43,958 nucleotides of DNA from an uncultured Bacteroidales bacterium (GCA_946414805.1 CAMKPZ010000011.1:1-43958), one strand, 5' to 3'. Counted from the first letter of the stretch, positions 15,919 through 23,591 are shown. Notes: a model not told the origin generated them from the sequence alone. Translations and numbers: made by a program.

Positions 15919-17913
15919 TCAAAACGGTTCTGCATAGGTGCATCCCTCGCGCCATCTGGAGCAGCCGTATCGCGTGTTACCACGGATGATCAGACCTTGT
16001 CTGCAAACAGGGCAAAGCATACCGGCTTTGTTGGTTTTCACATCTTTCACAATGTCGGAGGTCATTTCTTTGAGTTCGCCCAGGAACTGCTGTGCCGTAT
16101 ATTCTCCGCGCTCGATCTCACGCAGTTTCTTCTCCCATAAGCCCGTCAGTTCCGCCGATTTCAGCAGCGGCGAAACGATGGTATGGATCAGATCGATACC
16201 GGTCTGGGTGGCACGCAGCGATTTGCCTTGTTTCTGGATATATTTGCGCTGGTATAGTTTCTCTATGATCGCCGCGCGGGTGGACGGACGCCCTATTCCG
16301 TTCTCCTTCATCGCCTCGCGCAATTCATCGTTCTCCACGGTTTTGCCGGCGGTCTCCATTGCCCGGAGCAGCGTCGCCTCGGTGTAGTATTTCGGCGGCG
16401 TGGTGGTCTTCTCTTTCAGCAGCGGCACATGCGGACCGCTCTCGCCTTTGCTAAAAGACGGCAGAGACTTGCTATTCTCGGAGTTCTCTGAGTTCTCGGA
16501 ATTTTCATAGCCCTCTGAGTTCTCGGAATCATCGGAGTTCTCCTTTGTACTTTGTACATTGTCCCCTTGTCCCTTCTCAAAGACGGTCCGCCATCCCGGT
16601 TTCAGCACCTCTCGCCCCGTCACCTTGAAATCAATCTCGCCGGCTTTCGCCATCACCGTAGTGTTGCTCACCTCGCAATCGGGATAGAACGCCGCAATGA
16701 AATGCAGCGCAACGAGTTCATACACCTTCTTCTCATCCGCACTCAGCCCCTCGGGACGCTGACCGGTAGGGATGATCGCGTGGTGGTCGGTCACTTTTTT
16801 GTTGTCAAACACCTTCTTGGATTTCGGCAGCGAACCTGCGCCTTTCTTCCCGTCCGCCTTGAGCGTCAGCAGCGGTGCCACTTGCGGAAAATAATCTTTG
16901 ATTCCAGCTAAGATACCCGGCACCTTCGGGTATATATCATCGCTCAGATACGTAGTGTCTACACGCGGATAGGTTGTCACCCGTTTCTCGTAAAGCGACT
17001 GGATGAGTTGCAGCGTCTGGTCTGCGGAGAACGAATATTTCTTGTTGCAATCGACCTGCAAGGATGTCAGGTCATATAATTTCGGAGCATACTCCGTGCC
17101 TTTCTTTTTCTCCACCGAAGTGATCGTCAGCGGCAGATCCTTGATGCTGTCCACCAGCGCCTGGCCTTGTTCCTCCGAGGTGATCGCATACTCGTCTTCC
17201 TCCGCCGGCAGTTGGGCGTTGAAAACCGTGTCGCGGTAGGAGGTCTTGAGTTCCCAATAGGTGCGTGGCACGAAATGCTCTATCTCCGCCTGCCGTTTGA
17301 CCACCAGCGCCAGCGTAGGCGTCTGGACGCGTCCTACCGACAGCACCTGCCGGTCTTTTCCGCTTCCCCGCGCGTACCTAATAGTATATGCGCGCGTAGC
17401 GTTCATGCCTAACAACCAGTCTCCGATGGCGCGCATCAGACCCGCCTCGTAGAGATGCTGGTATTCGGACTGGTCCTTCAGTTGCTGAAAACCGTCCCGG
17501 ATAGCCTCTTCGGTCAGCGAGTTCACCCATAGCCGCTTCACCGGACATCGGCATCCGGCCTGCTGGTACACCCATCGCTGGATGAGCTCTCCTTCCTGGC
17601 CGGCATCGCCGCAGTTGATCACCTCGTCGGCTTGACCGATCAGCGTCTTGATCGTATTGAACTGCTTGTGTACGCCCTCGTCGCCGGACACCTTGATCGA
17701 GAACCGTGCAGGGATCATCGGCAGGGAGCCCAAGCTCCATGCCTTCCATTGATCGGTATATTCCTGCGGATCCAGCAGTGCGCACAGATGTCCGAAAGTC
17801 CAAGTCACCTGATACCCGTTCCCTTCGAAATAGCCGTCCTTGCGCTGCTTGGCACCCAACACATTGGCGATATACGCACCTACCGATGGTTTCTCTGCTA
17901 CGCAAACAATCAT
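15919..17913 (-). CDS. topB: DNA topoisomerase III
   Basis: This is a type IA topoisomerase that decatenates and relaxes DNA. It has 664 residues. The TOPRIM domain at the N-terminus shows CVAEKPSVG with the catalytic Glu, and NCGDAGQEGELIQRW near 98-112. The active-site Tyr315 lies in KRVTTYPRVDT. A C-terminal zinc ribbon carries LCPVC and paired Cys near the end. The start codon overlaps the wzc stop (ATGA), so translation is coupled to the polysaccharide genes, an odd partner for topB. A serine/asparagine/glutamate-rich linker (about residues 455-495) is encoded by degenerate 9-nt repeats and separates the core from the conserved PPKYYTEATLLRAMETAG segment. Type IA enzymes usually keep this linker short. 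Confidence 0.95.
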   Translation of the reverse strand: MIVCVAEKPSVGAYIANVLGAKQRKDGYFEGNGYQVTWTFGHLCALLDPQEYTDQWKAWSLGSLPMIPARFSIKVSGDEGVHKQFNTIKTLIGQADEVINCGDAGQEGELIQRWVYQQAGCRCPVKRLWVNSLTEEAIRDGFQQLKDQSEYQHLYEAGLMRAIGDWLLGMNATRAYTIRYARGSGKDRQVLSVGRVQTPTLALVVKRQAEIEHFVPRTYWELKTSYRDTVFNAQLPAEEDEYAITSEEQGQALVDSIKDLPLTITSVEKKKGTEYAPKLYDLTSLQVDCNKKYSFSADQTLQLIQSLYEKRVTTYPRVDTTYLSDDIYPKVPGILAGIKDYFPQVAPLLTLKADGKKGAGSLPKSKKVFDNKKVTDHHAIIPTGQRPEGLSADEKKVYELVALHFIAAFYPDCEVSNTTVMAKAGEIDFKVTGREVLKPGWRTVFEKGQGDNVQSTKENSDDSENSEGYENSENSENSENSKSLPSFSKGESGPHVPLLKEKTTTPPKYYTEATLLRAMETAGKTVENDELREAMKENGIGRPSTRAAIIEKLYQRKYIQKQGKSLRATQTGIDLIHTIVSPLLKSAELTGLWEKKLREIERGEYTAQQFLGELKEMTSDIVKDVKTNKAGMLCPVCRQGLIIRGNTRYGCSRWREGCTYAEPF
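16474..16543. repeat. 9-nt repeats inside topB
   Basis: Degenerate GAGTTCTCG/GAATTCTCG/GAATCATCG units are in frame (9 nt is 3 codons). They encode a run of Glu-Asn-Ser and Asp-Ser-Glu triplets in the TopB linker. Confidence 0.8.
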
Positions 17914-20192
17914 TTCTTCGCTCCGTATCCGTATCCTGCGCGCAGGCCTTTCACGCCGTTCAGCACACAGGCCACATTATGCATTCTCTTCTGCTCAACC
18001 ACCTGATTGATATATTCGACCATCTCCTGCGGCGTGTATTTGTAGCGGCATACAAAGATCGTCATATCGGCGATGCGGTCCAGCAGATACGTATCGCTTA
18101 CCAGCGCCACCGGAGCGGTGTCCACCAGAATGTAATCGTACCGCTTGCGCAACTCGGCGAACAGTTCGTCCAACCGCTCCGTCTGGATCAGCTCCGCCGG
18201 ATTGGGAGGAATGGTACCGCAGGGGATCAGATCCAGATTCCGGTGTTCGCCGCTCGGTACAATGATATCATCTACCGACACCTCCGGTTCCGCCAGATAA
18301 TCGGTCAGATGACCGGGGGTCTTGAGGTTGAAATAGGTGGCTAACATCGGTTTGCGGATATCGAGTCCCACCAGCACCACTTTCTTTCCTAACATCGCTA
18401 ACGACAGCGCCGTGTTGCTCGACACGTAGGACTTGCCGTCGCCGTTGATACAGGAAGTCACGAGGATCACCGGCGATTGTATGCCGGACGGGATCACAAA
18501 CCGCAGATTGGTCCGGATCAGCCGGAAGAGTTCGGCAGAGACGGTGCTCTCGCCTTCATGGATAGCGATGTGCGCATTGCGGCTGTTCTGCACCAGCTGG
18601 CCTAACAGCGGCGCCTTGATCTTCCGCTCGAACTCCTTCGGATCATCGATCTTGTCGTTCAGCAGGAAATAGATATAGAGTATTCCGGCAGGGACAAGCA
18701 GCCCTAACAGGCAGCACAGCACCAGCATCTTCATTAACTTCGGACTCCGGCTCTGCAGGTCTCGTTGCGGCAAGTCGACGATCTTGGCTGGCATCGCCGT
18801 AGAGGCTAACATCAGTGCATTCTCCTCGCGTTTCTCATAGAGATAGAGATACAGCCGCTCCTTGATCTGCTGCTGACGGACGACGCGCACATACTCGCGT
18901 TGCTGCTCCGGCGCGTCTTGGATCTGGCGGTTGTACCGCGAGTCCTGCGCCTGCAGGCTGCGTCTGCGGATCTGCAGGCTCTCGCGAACCGAACCGATCG
19001 TAGCGATGATATTCTGGCGCATGGACGCCAACTGGGCGTTCATCTGCTCGATCACGGGGTTGTCCTCCGTAGCGGTGCGGAGGATACGCATCCGCTGCAA
19101 CTGCATCGCGTTGTATTCCGACAGGCTACCCGTCAGCGAGGCGTCCGACACGCCTATATTGGACGGGATAAGACTGTTGCGTTTGGTCTCGTCGCGCAGG
19201 AACTCATCGATATACTCCACCAGACTCAGCTGGGTCTCGATCTCCGCCATGGCGCGTTGCTCCGCATTGCTGGAAGCGAGGAACAGCTGTGCCTGCGTAT
19301 TCAGATCGGCGATCTTGTTCTGCTCCTTGTAGTCCGCCACGGCGTCCTCCGCCTCACTCAGTTCGTTCGTGATCACGGTTAACCGCTCCTCGATAAACGC
19401 AGCCGTGTTGGAAGCGATGAGGTTCTTGTCAACGATTGCGTTCAGATTGTATTGCTCGATGATCTGGTGTAGCAGTGCTTTGTCGCGTTCCGGAATGTCC
19501 GAGACCGCCGAGAGCGAAATGATATTCGATTCTTTCTTGTGCTGCGTGACGCTCAGTCTCTTCCTGTAACCGGCTACCACCGCTTCGCGGCGTGCATGGC
19601 CTACGCGGTACGTGGTGTCCGTACTCAGTTCGCGGTTGGCATGTACGATGATCGTTCCAACGCCGGTCTCCACCGGTTCGCCCAAGCGTTCAACCTTCGT
19701 GGACGAACGATGGAAGAAGCCTCTCTTCGTCTTGATCTTATAGCCGTTCTTCGTCGGTACCACCGTCACGGTGAAAGGGTCGGTCTTCGCTTTCCCCGTC
19801 AGACTCACGTAATCGATCGTCAGCGCGGGGTTCCGGAACTCGCCTTCCCATCGCATTCCGCCGCGTTTATAGTTGCTGTCCCATAGATTGAGTGCGTCAA
19901 TCGCCTGATACAGCAATCCGCGCGAAGAGAGAACCACCACTTCGTCCTGCGCCGCCGTGTTGCCCGACAGGCCTAACATCGAAAAGGCCTCCATGGGCGA
20001 ATTGCCCGTCGCATCTTTCTGACGGAGCGCAATCGTGGCGTCGGTCTTCCATTGCGGCGCCTTGCGCAGGTAATACAGCATACCTGCTCCTGCGAACAAC
20101 ACGATGCCTAACGCGAACCACCACCAGTGCTCCAATGTCACGCGGAGCACCTTGCGGACATCTATCTCGGTATTGATATTCTTCTGTTCCAT
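17910..20192 (-). CDS. Wzc-like polysaccharide co-polymerase and tyrosine autokinase
   Basis: This is a 760-residue inner-membrane protein of the Wzc/BY-kinase group that controls length and export of capsule or exopolysaccharide. It has a first membrane helix at about 24-43, a periplasmic Wzz/GNVR coiled-coil region (about 50-480), a second membrane helix near 485-510, then the cytosolic kinase. The kinase shows Walker A SCINGDGKS with Lys587, Walker A' VVLVGLDIRKP, and Walker B YILVDTA with Asp691. The C-terminal tail has a short Tyr cluster (GYGYGAKK), the expected autophosphorylation site though smaller than usual. It is 9 nt after the wza-like gene and overlaps topB by 4 nt. Confidence 0.93.
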   Translation of the reverse strand: MEQKNINTEIDVRKVLRVTLEHWWWFALGIVLFAGAGMLYYLRKAPQWKTDATIALRQKDATGNSPMEAFSMLGLSGNTAAQDEVVVLSSRGLLYQAIDALNLWDSNYKRGGMRWEGEFRNPALTIDYVSLTGKAKTDPFTVTVVPTKNGYKIKTKRGFFHRSSTKVERLGEPVETGVGTIIVHANRELSTDTTYRVGHARREAVVAGYRKRLSVTQHKKESNIISLSAVSDIPERDKALLHQIIEQYNLNAIVDKNLIASNTAAFIEERLTVITNELSEAEDAVADYKEQNKIADLNTQAQLFLASSNAEQRAMAEIETQLSLVEYIDEFLRDETKRNSLIPSNIGVSDASLTGSLSEYNAMQLQRMRILRTATEDNPVIEQMNAQLASMRQNIIATIGSVRESLQIRRRSLQAQDSRYNRQIQDAPEQQREYVRVVRQQQIKERLYLYLYEKREENALMLASTAMPAKIVDLPQRDLQSRSPKLMKMLVLCCLLGLLVPAGILYIYFLLNDKIDDPKEFERKIKAPLLGQLVQNSRNAHIAIHEGESTVSAELFRLIRTNLRFVIPSGIQSPVILVTSCINGDGKSYVSSNTALSLAMLGKKVVLVGLDIRKPMLATYFNLKTPGHLTDYLAEPEVSVDDIIVPSGEHRNLDLIPCGTIPPNPAELIQTERLDELFAELRKRYDYILVDTAPVALVSDTYLLDRIADMTIFVCRYKYTPQEMVEYINQVVEQKRMHNVACVLNGVKGLRAGYGYGAKK

Positions 20193-20201
20193 AATTGTCT
20201 C

Positions 20202-20999
20202 TTATTTTCTTGCTGCGTTCACGACTGTCACGATCACCGTAGCTGCGCTTGCCACGGTACCGACCATACTCAGCCATAAGCTCACGTTCGCGCTGCTCAC
20301 GGCACGTACCTTGTTCGGCGACACATAGATCACATCGTTCTGCTGGAGATAGTAATACGGCGAGTTCAGCAGATCGGTGCTGCGCAGGTTCACCCTCGCC
20401 AGCTCGATCTTGCCGTTCACCTCGCGGGTCACCAGCACATTGTCGCGCTGACCATATACCGTCAGATCACCGGCAGCCGCCAGAGCTTCCAATATCGTCA
20501 GCCGGTCGCCCGCCATCGCTATCCGGCCCGGGTGGTTCACCTCGCCTAATACCGACACGTGCGCATTCACCAGTCTCACTTGTACGGACGGGTTCACCAC
20601 CTGCGTCTCCAGTCGTGCGCGGACAGCCTCTTCGGCACCCTCGCGTGTCAGTCCGGCCAAATGGACCTTCCCGAGCACCGGCATATTCACATCGCCCTCT
20701 TCGTCCACAATATAGTATTGCAGCATCGGCGTTGTCTGTACGCTGTTCGATCCCGGCGTCGCATAGACCACGGTCGGCAGGTTGTACGGGGTCACCGCTT
20801 CTTTGTCCAGAGCGGTCACGAAGATCGTCAGCGCATCGCCGTTACGGATAATGGTCTGCGCCTTGGCTTGGAAGCGCGCATTGATCGAATCTGTTTTCGC
20901 CGCATCGGCGTCACGCATGTAGGTCATCTGCTTCTGCGTCACGCAACCGGTGGCGATCACCACCATTATAGCCAATGCTAATACATGTTTGATTTTCAT
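20202..20999 (-). CDS. Wza-like polysaccharide export outer membrane lipoprotein
   Basis: This is an outer membrane polysaccharide export protein with BexD/Wza-type domains. I chose the ATG at 20999 because it gives a lipoprotein signal MKIKHVLALAIMVVIATGC with Cys19. The in-frame ATG at 21017 lies in repeat DNA and adds six unlikely residues. The poly-export (PES) domain begins near RNGDALTIFV, and SLBB-type segments follow (VSVLGEVNHPGRIAM and LNSPYYYLQQNDVIYV). A C-terminal hydrophobic helix is present, as in Bacteroidota members. It forms the outer half of the export channel together with the Wzc-like protein downstream. Glycosyltransferase genes for the polymer are absent from the window. 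Confidence 0.93.
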   Translation of the reverse strand: MKIKHVLALAIMVVIATGCVTQKQMTYMRDADAAKTDSINARFQAKAQTIIRNGDALTIFVTALDKEAVTPYNLPTVVYATPGSNSVQTTPMLQYYIVDEEGDVNMPVLGKVHLAGLTREGAEEAVRARLETQVVNPSVQVRLVNAHVSVLGEVNHPGRIAMAGDRLTILEALAAAGDLTVYGQRDNVLVTREVNGKIELARVNLRSTDLLNSPYYYLQQNDVIYVSPNKVRAVSSANVSLWLSMVGTVASAATVIVTVVNAARK

Positions 21000-21001
21000 A
21001 T

Positions 21002-21020
21002 AATTCTCAATTTTCAATTA
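21002..21020. repeat. AATTCTC-type heptamer repeat before wza-like gene
   Basis: Two to three AATTCTC/AATTTTC units fill most of the 35-nt gap between the lptE-like and wza-like genes. Confidence 0.7.
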
Positions 21021-21034
21021 CCGGTCACCAACTG

Positions 21035-21544
21035 TCACCATTTGGCTACCGTGTCGTTGTATATATTCTCCGCGATCTCCTGGATCATGATCGCGCAAAG
21101 CTCGTCCTGTACATCCGTCAGCAACCGGCTGGCGTCGAAAGTCTGATAGGCGGAATAGGTCTTGTCGAACGATTCCTCGGGGTAGATATTATTGGTGAAA
21201 TGGACCGTCACGCGGATCGTCAGTTTGCTCTCAGAGGCGTAGCTGTCGGCGGAGATGGCGCCCTGCGTAATGTCGTACCCTACTATCTCGCCCTCCAGCT
21301 CCAGATCGCCGCCTTTGCTCAGCACCTCTAACCTCGTCTGGCGCTGGTAGAGGTCGCGGATGCCTTCCGATAACGCATTGCTCAGCGTGGGGTTCACCAT
21401 CGGCGCGTTGTTCGGGAAATCGGCTATAGAGATCGAATGGGTCGTCTGGTAGTTGATATTCGCCCCATTGAACTTATAACTGATCGAGCAGCCCTGTATC
21501 GCCATCGCTGCCACCATCCATACTATGTACCGCCACTTTTTCAA
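21035..21544 (-). CDS. LptE-like LPS assembly lipoprotein
   Basis: This is a 169-residue lipoprotein of the LptE family as found in Bacteroidota. LptE plugs the LptD barrel and helps insert LPS in the outer membrane. The start is TTG at 21544, inside a heptamer repeat. It gives the lipoprotein signal MKKWRYIVWMVAAMAIQGC with Cys19; the next Met (21517) would shorten the signal strongly. Family features are the SYKFNGANINY opening after the lipobox, FPNNAPMVNPTLSNAL, and a C-terminal helix ending TVAKW. It lies 28 nt after the sigma-54 activator gene and before the wza-like gene, so the operon joins LPS and polysaccharide export. Confidence 0.85.
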   Translation of the reverse strand: MKKWRYIVWMVAAMAIQGCSISYKFNGANINYQTTHSISIADFPNNAPMVNPTLSNALSEGIRDLYQRQTRLEVLSKGGDLELEGEIVGYDITQGAISADSYASESKLTIRVTVHFTNNIYPEESFDKTYSAYQTFDASRLLTDVQDELCAIMIQEIAENIYNDTVAKW

Positions 21545-21574
21545 TTCTCAATTCTCAATTCTCAATTCTCAATT
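21542..21574. repeat. Tandem AATTCTC heptamers between sigma-54 activator and lptE-like gene
   Basis: Four almost perfect AATTCTC units fill the entire gap. They supply the TTG start codon of the lptE-like gene and run into the stop codon of the activator gene. Confidence 0.9.
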
Positions 21575-22742
21575 ACAATCCGTATTCCTTGATCTTGCGG
21601 TACAGTGTCCGCTCGGATATGTCTAATTTGTCTGCCGCCACCTTGCGGTTACCGCCGGCGACCTCCAGAGCCTTCTTGATCCGTTCGATCTCCGCGTCCT
21701 CGATTCTGAGGCTGCCCTCAATATCCTCCGCATCGATCGGTTTGCGCAGCGTTGTTTCGGGCTGCGCAATGGTGATCGTCGTCGGGGCTGCACTGCTGAT
21801 CCGTTCCGGACTCACGCCGTCCAACCGCTCTTTGATCTCCTCCAGCTCTTTCTTGTTCTGCATCACCATGTTATAGAGGATCCCTATCTCGTGCGAATAA
21901 TCTTTGCCTGCCTTCTGTTGCGGTTCGCGCAGAACGATCCCTTGCTGGTTCTCTTCGCGCGGAAGGTACCGTCTCAGCGTCTCCGCGCTGATCTGGTGGT
22001 CCATCTCGATCACGGCGATCTGCTCGGCTATGTTCTTGAGCTGGCGGATGTTGCCGCGCCAGTAGGAGTCTTGCAGCAACTGCGTCGCCTCTTCGCTCAG
22101 CGACAGCGGAGGCATCTGATAGCGGTTGCAGAAATCGACGGCGAACTTACGGAACAGCAGCGGAATATCCTCTTTGCGTTCACGCAGAGCCGGCACACGG
22201 ATCTCCACGGTGTTCAGACGGTAATACAGATCCTCGCGGAACCGTCCGTCCTGAATCGCCTGACGCATGTCTAAGTTCGTGGCTGCCACCACGCGTACAT
22301 TGGTCTTACGCACCGTGCTCGACCCCATCCTCAGGAACTCGCCCGTCTCTAACACACGCAGCAACCGCACCTGGGTCTGCAGCGGCAGTTCGCCTACTTC
22401 GTCCAGAAACAGCGTGCCGCCGTCCGCGATCTCGAAATAACCTTTGTGCTCGTTCTTCGCGTCCGTGAACGCCCCTTTCTCATGGCCGAACAACTCACTG
22501 TCAATCGTTCCCTCCGGGATAGCGCCGCAGTTCACGGCGAAATAGGCTCCGTGTTTGCGTGCCGAATAGGCATGAATGATCTTCGGAAAATGCTCCTTGC
22601 CCACACCCGATTCACCGGTGATGAGCACACTCAGATCCGTGCGGGCTACCTGCACGGCGATTTCTATGTCTCTGTTCAGTAGCGGACTGGATCCGATGAT
22701 CCCGAACCGTTGCTTTATTCCTAATAACTCTTGTGGCGTCAT
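21573..22742 (-). CDS. Sigma-54-dependent transcriptional activator (Fis-type HTH)
   Basis: This is a 389-residue AAA+ enhancer-binding protein without an N-terminal receiver or sensor domain, so activity may be set by abundance or partner proteins. Walker A GESGVGKE is at 43-50 and Walker B GGTLFLDEVGEL near 108-119. The sensor and Arg-finger region includes FREDLYYRL. The sigma-54-contacting loop reads GAFTDA (90-95) instead of the canonical GAFTGA. A middle linker (about 260-345) leads to a C-terminal Fis-type HTH (about 347-389, NRKVAADKLDISERTLYRK). It has its own promoter, divergent from secG, and heads the operon lptE-wza-wzc-topB, which it may also control. Confidence 0.93.
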   Translation of the reverse strand: MTPQELLGIKQRFGIIGSSPLLNRDIEIAVQVARTDLSVLITGESGVGKEHFPKIIHAYSARKHGAYFAVNCGAIPEGTIDSELFGHEKGAFTDAKNEHKGYFEIADGGTLFLDEVGELPLQTQVRLLRVLETGEFLRMGSSTVRKTNVRVVAATNLDMRQAIQDGRFREDLYYRLNTVEIRVPALRERKEDIPLLFRKFAVDFCNRYQMPPLSLSEEATQLLQDSYWRGNIRQLKNIAEQIAVIEMDHQISAETLRRYLPREENQQGIVLREPQQKAGKDYSHEIGILYNMVMQNKKELEEIKERLDGVSPERISSAAPTTITIAQPETTLRKPIDAEDIEGSLRIEDAEIERIKKALEVAGGNRKVAADKLDISERTLYRKIKEYGL

Positions 22743-22750
22743 ATCAATAC

Positions 22751-22763
22751 TGACAAAATGTCA
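22751..22763. promoter_or_regulatory. Inverted repeat in leader of sigma-54 activator gene, possible operator
   Basis: TGACA-AAA-TGTCA is a perfect palindrome. It lies about 8 nt upstream of the activator start codon and just downstream of its predicted transcription start. Autoregulation is inferred only from position. Confidence 0.4.
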
Positions 22764-22776
22764 TGAAATAACCTTG

Positions 22777-22808
22777 CAAAGGTACTGCTTTTTTTCCATA
22801 TACGCAAA
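22777..22808 (-). promoter_or_regulatory. Bacteroidota-type promoter for the sigma-54 activator operon
   Basis: On the minus strand, TTTG (22808-22805), a 20-nt spacer and TACCTTTG (22784-22777) match the consensus fully. Leader length is about 30 nt. A direct repeat ACTGCTTTTTTT occurs at 22784-22795 and about 22813-22824. Confidence 0.75.
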
Positions 22809-22833
22809 TATAGACTGCTTTTTTTACAAAATA

Positions 22834-22865
22834 TTTGCATATTTCAAAAAAATGCTGTATCTTTG
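22834..22865 (+). promoter_or_regulatory. Bacteroidota-type promoter for secG
   Basis: TTTG (22834-22837), a 20-nt spacer and TATCTTTG (22858-22865) match the consensus. It is divergent from the sigma-54 operon promoter, with 25 nt between the two -33 boxes. Confidence 0.8.
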
Positions 22866-22900
22866 CACCCGATTTCGTAAAAATTTAAAATTTATAACAT

Positions 22901-23224
22901 ATGTACACATTTATTACTGTATTGATCATCATTGCCGCTATCCTGCTTACCCTCCTTGTGCTGGTGCAGAATAGCAAGGGCGGAGGATTAGCTGCCGGCT
23001 TTGCTTCGGGTAACCAGGTTATGGGTGCGCCGAAGACCGCAGACTTCCTGGAGAAAGCTACTTGGACGCTGATCGCTATCATCGTTGTTCTCAGCATCGT
23101 TACCGTTGGTATCACCAAAGGCAGAGCGGAGAAGAGTGCCGATCAGCCGAGTGTTCAGACCGAGTCCGTGCTCCCTGCAGCACAGGAGGCTCCGGCTGCC
23201 ACTACCGATCTTCCCGTAGAGTAA
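22901..23224 (+). CDS. secG: Preprotein translocase subunit SecG
   Basis: This is the small membrane subunit of the SecYEG channel that assists protein export. It has 107 residues. There are two hydrophobic helices (about 3-22 and 53-71), with the conserved cytosolic loop between them (VLVQNSKGGGLAAGFASGNQ, about 21-40) and the GAPKTADFLEKATW segment. The C-terminal tail is Ala/Pro/Glu-rich and variable in the family. It is a single-gene unit with its own promoter and a strong terminator. Confidence 0.95.
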   Translation: MYTFITVLIIIAAILLTLLVLVQNSKGGGLAAGFASGNQVMGAPKTADFLEKATWTLIAIIVVLSIVTVGITKGRAEKSADQPSVQTESVLPAAQEAPAATTDLPVE

Positions 23225-23260
23225 TCCCCTCGGATTTTCTGATCCTGCGGATCACACAAA

Positions 23261-23288
23261 ACAGACAACCGTGCGGTTGTCTGTTTTT
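23261..23288 (+). terminator. Intrinsic terminator after secG
   Basis: A perfect 10-bp stem ACAGACAACC / GGTTGTCTGT (23261-23270 and 23275-23284) with loop GTGC is followed by a T run. Confidence 0.9.
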
Positions 23289-23302
23289 GTTTTCCTTCCT
23301 TT

Positions 23303-23352
23303 CCCGAGTCATTGTCGAGACTATGTCGAGACTATGTCGAGTCATTCTCGGG
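23303..23352. repeat. Four 11-nt repeats flanked by CCCGAG/CTCGGG
   Basis: The units CGAGTCATTGT, CGAGACTATGT, CGAGACTATGT and CGAGTCATTCT lie head to tail, with CCCGAG and CTCGGG at the ends. They lie just 3' of the 47-residue ORF (minus strand) and 3' of the secG terminator. The 11-nt period is about one helical turn. Confidence 0.8.
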
Positions 23353-23362
23353 TTCAGAACTT

Positions 23363-23506
23363 TTAGTGGATTGCCTCTCCGCGGGGTTGGGGAGCACCAG
23401 CAGTACCACCACCTCCACCGTTCTCATTTACCGATACATCTAATAAAGAATGCATTGGTGTCACCTCTACGGCCTCTACGATTGGTTGATTATACATTTT
23501 CTTCAT
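23363..23506 (-). CDS. Short glycine-rich peptide gene (47 residues), unknown function
   Basis: This ORF starts MKKMYNQPIVEAVEVTPMHS, then has a Leu-Leu-Asp-Val-Ser stretch, a run of five glycines (about 30-34), and a Pro/Arg end (APQPRGEAIH). The pattern MKK-x-Y-x-x-P-x-x-x-(A/V)-V, then a hydrophobic patch and a Gly-rich tail, resembles the short uncharacterised peptides that are common in Bacteroidales genomes. I recall that only as a general pattern. The ORF has a consensus promoter 110 nt upstream (23617-23648) and lies in an otherwise empty 450-nt gap, which supports it being real. Nothing shows its job. It could be a secreted peptide, a modified-peptide precursor or a regulator. Confidence 0.6.
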   Translation of the reverse strand: MKKMYNQPIVEAVEVTPMHSLLDVSVNENGGGGGTAGAPQPRGEAIH

Positions 23507-23516
23507 AACTAAAAAA

Positions 23517-23591
23517 TTATTCTTTCATAAATTGAGTAAAGTCTGACCAGTTCTCGACAGGGCTTACATATGCATATTGGCCTTTACTCAT
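23517..23591 (-). CDS. Tiny ORF (24 residues) in the leader of the peptide gene
   Basis: The ORF opens MSKGQYAYVSPVENW and ends FTQFMKE with a TAA stop, 10 nt before the ATG of the 47-residue ORF. It begins about 20 nt after the predicted transcription start. It could be a leader peptide or a second small product. Length alone gives little support, and the case rests on promoter placement and tight spacing. Confidence 0.35.
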   Translation of the reverse strand: MSKGQYAYVSPVENWSDFTQFMKE

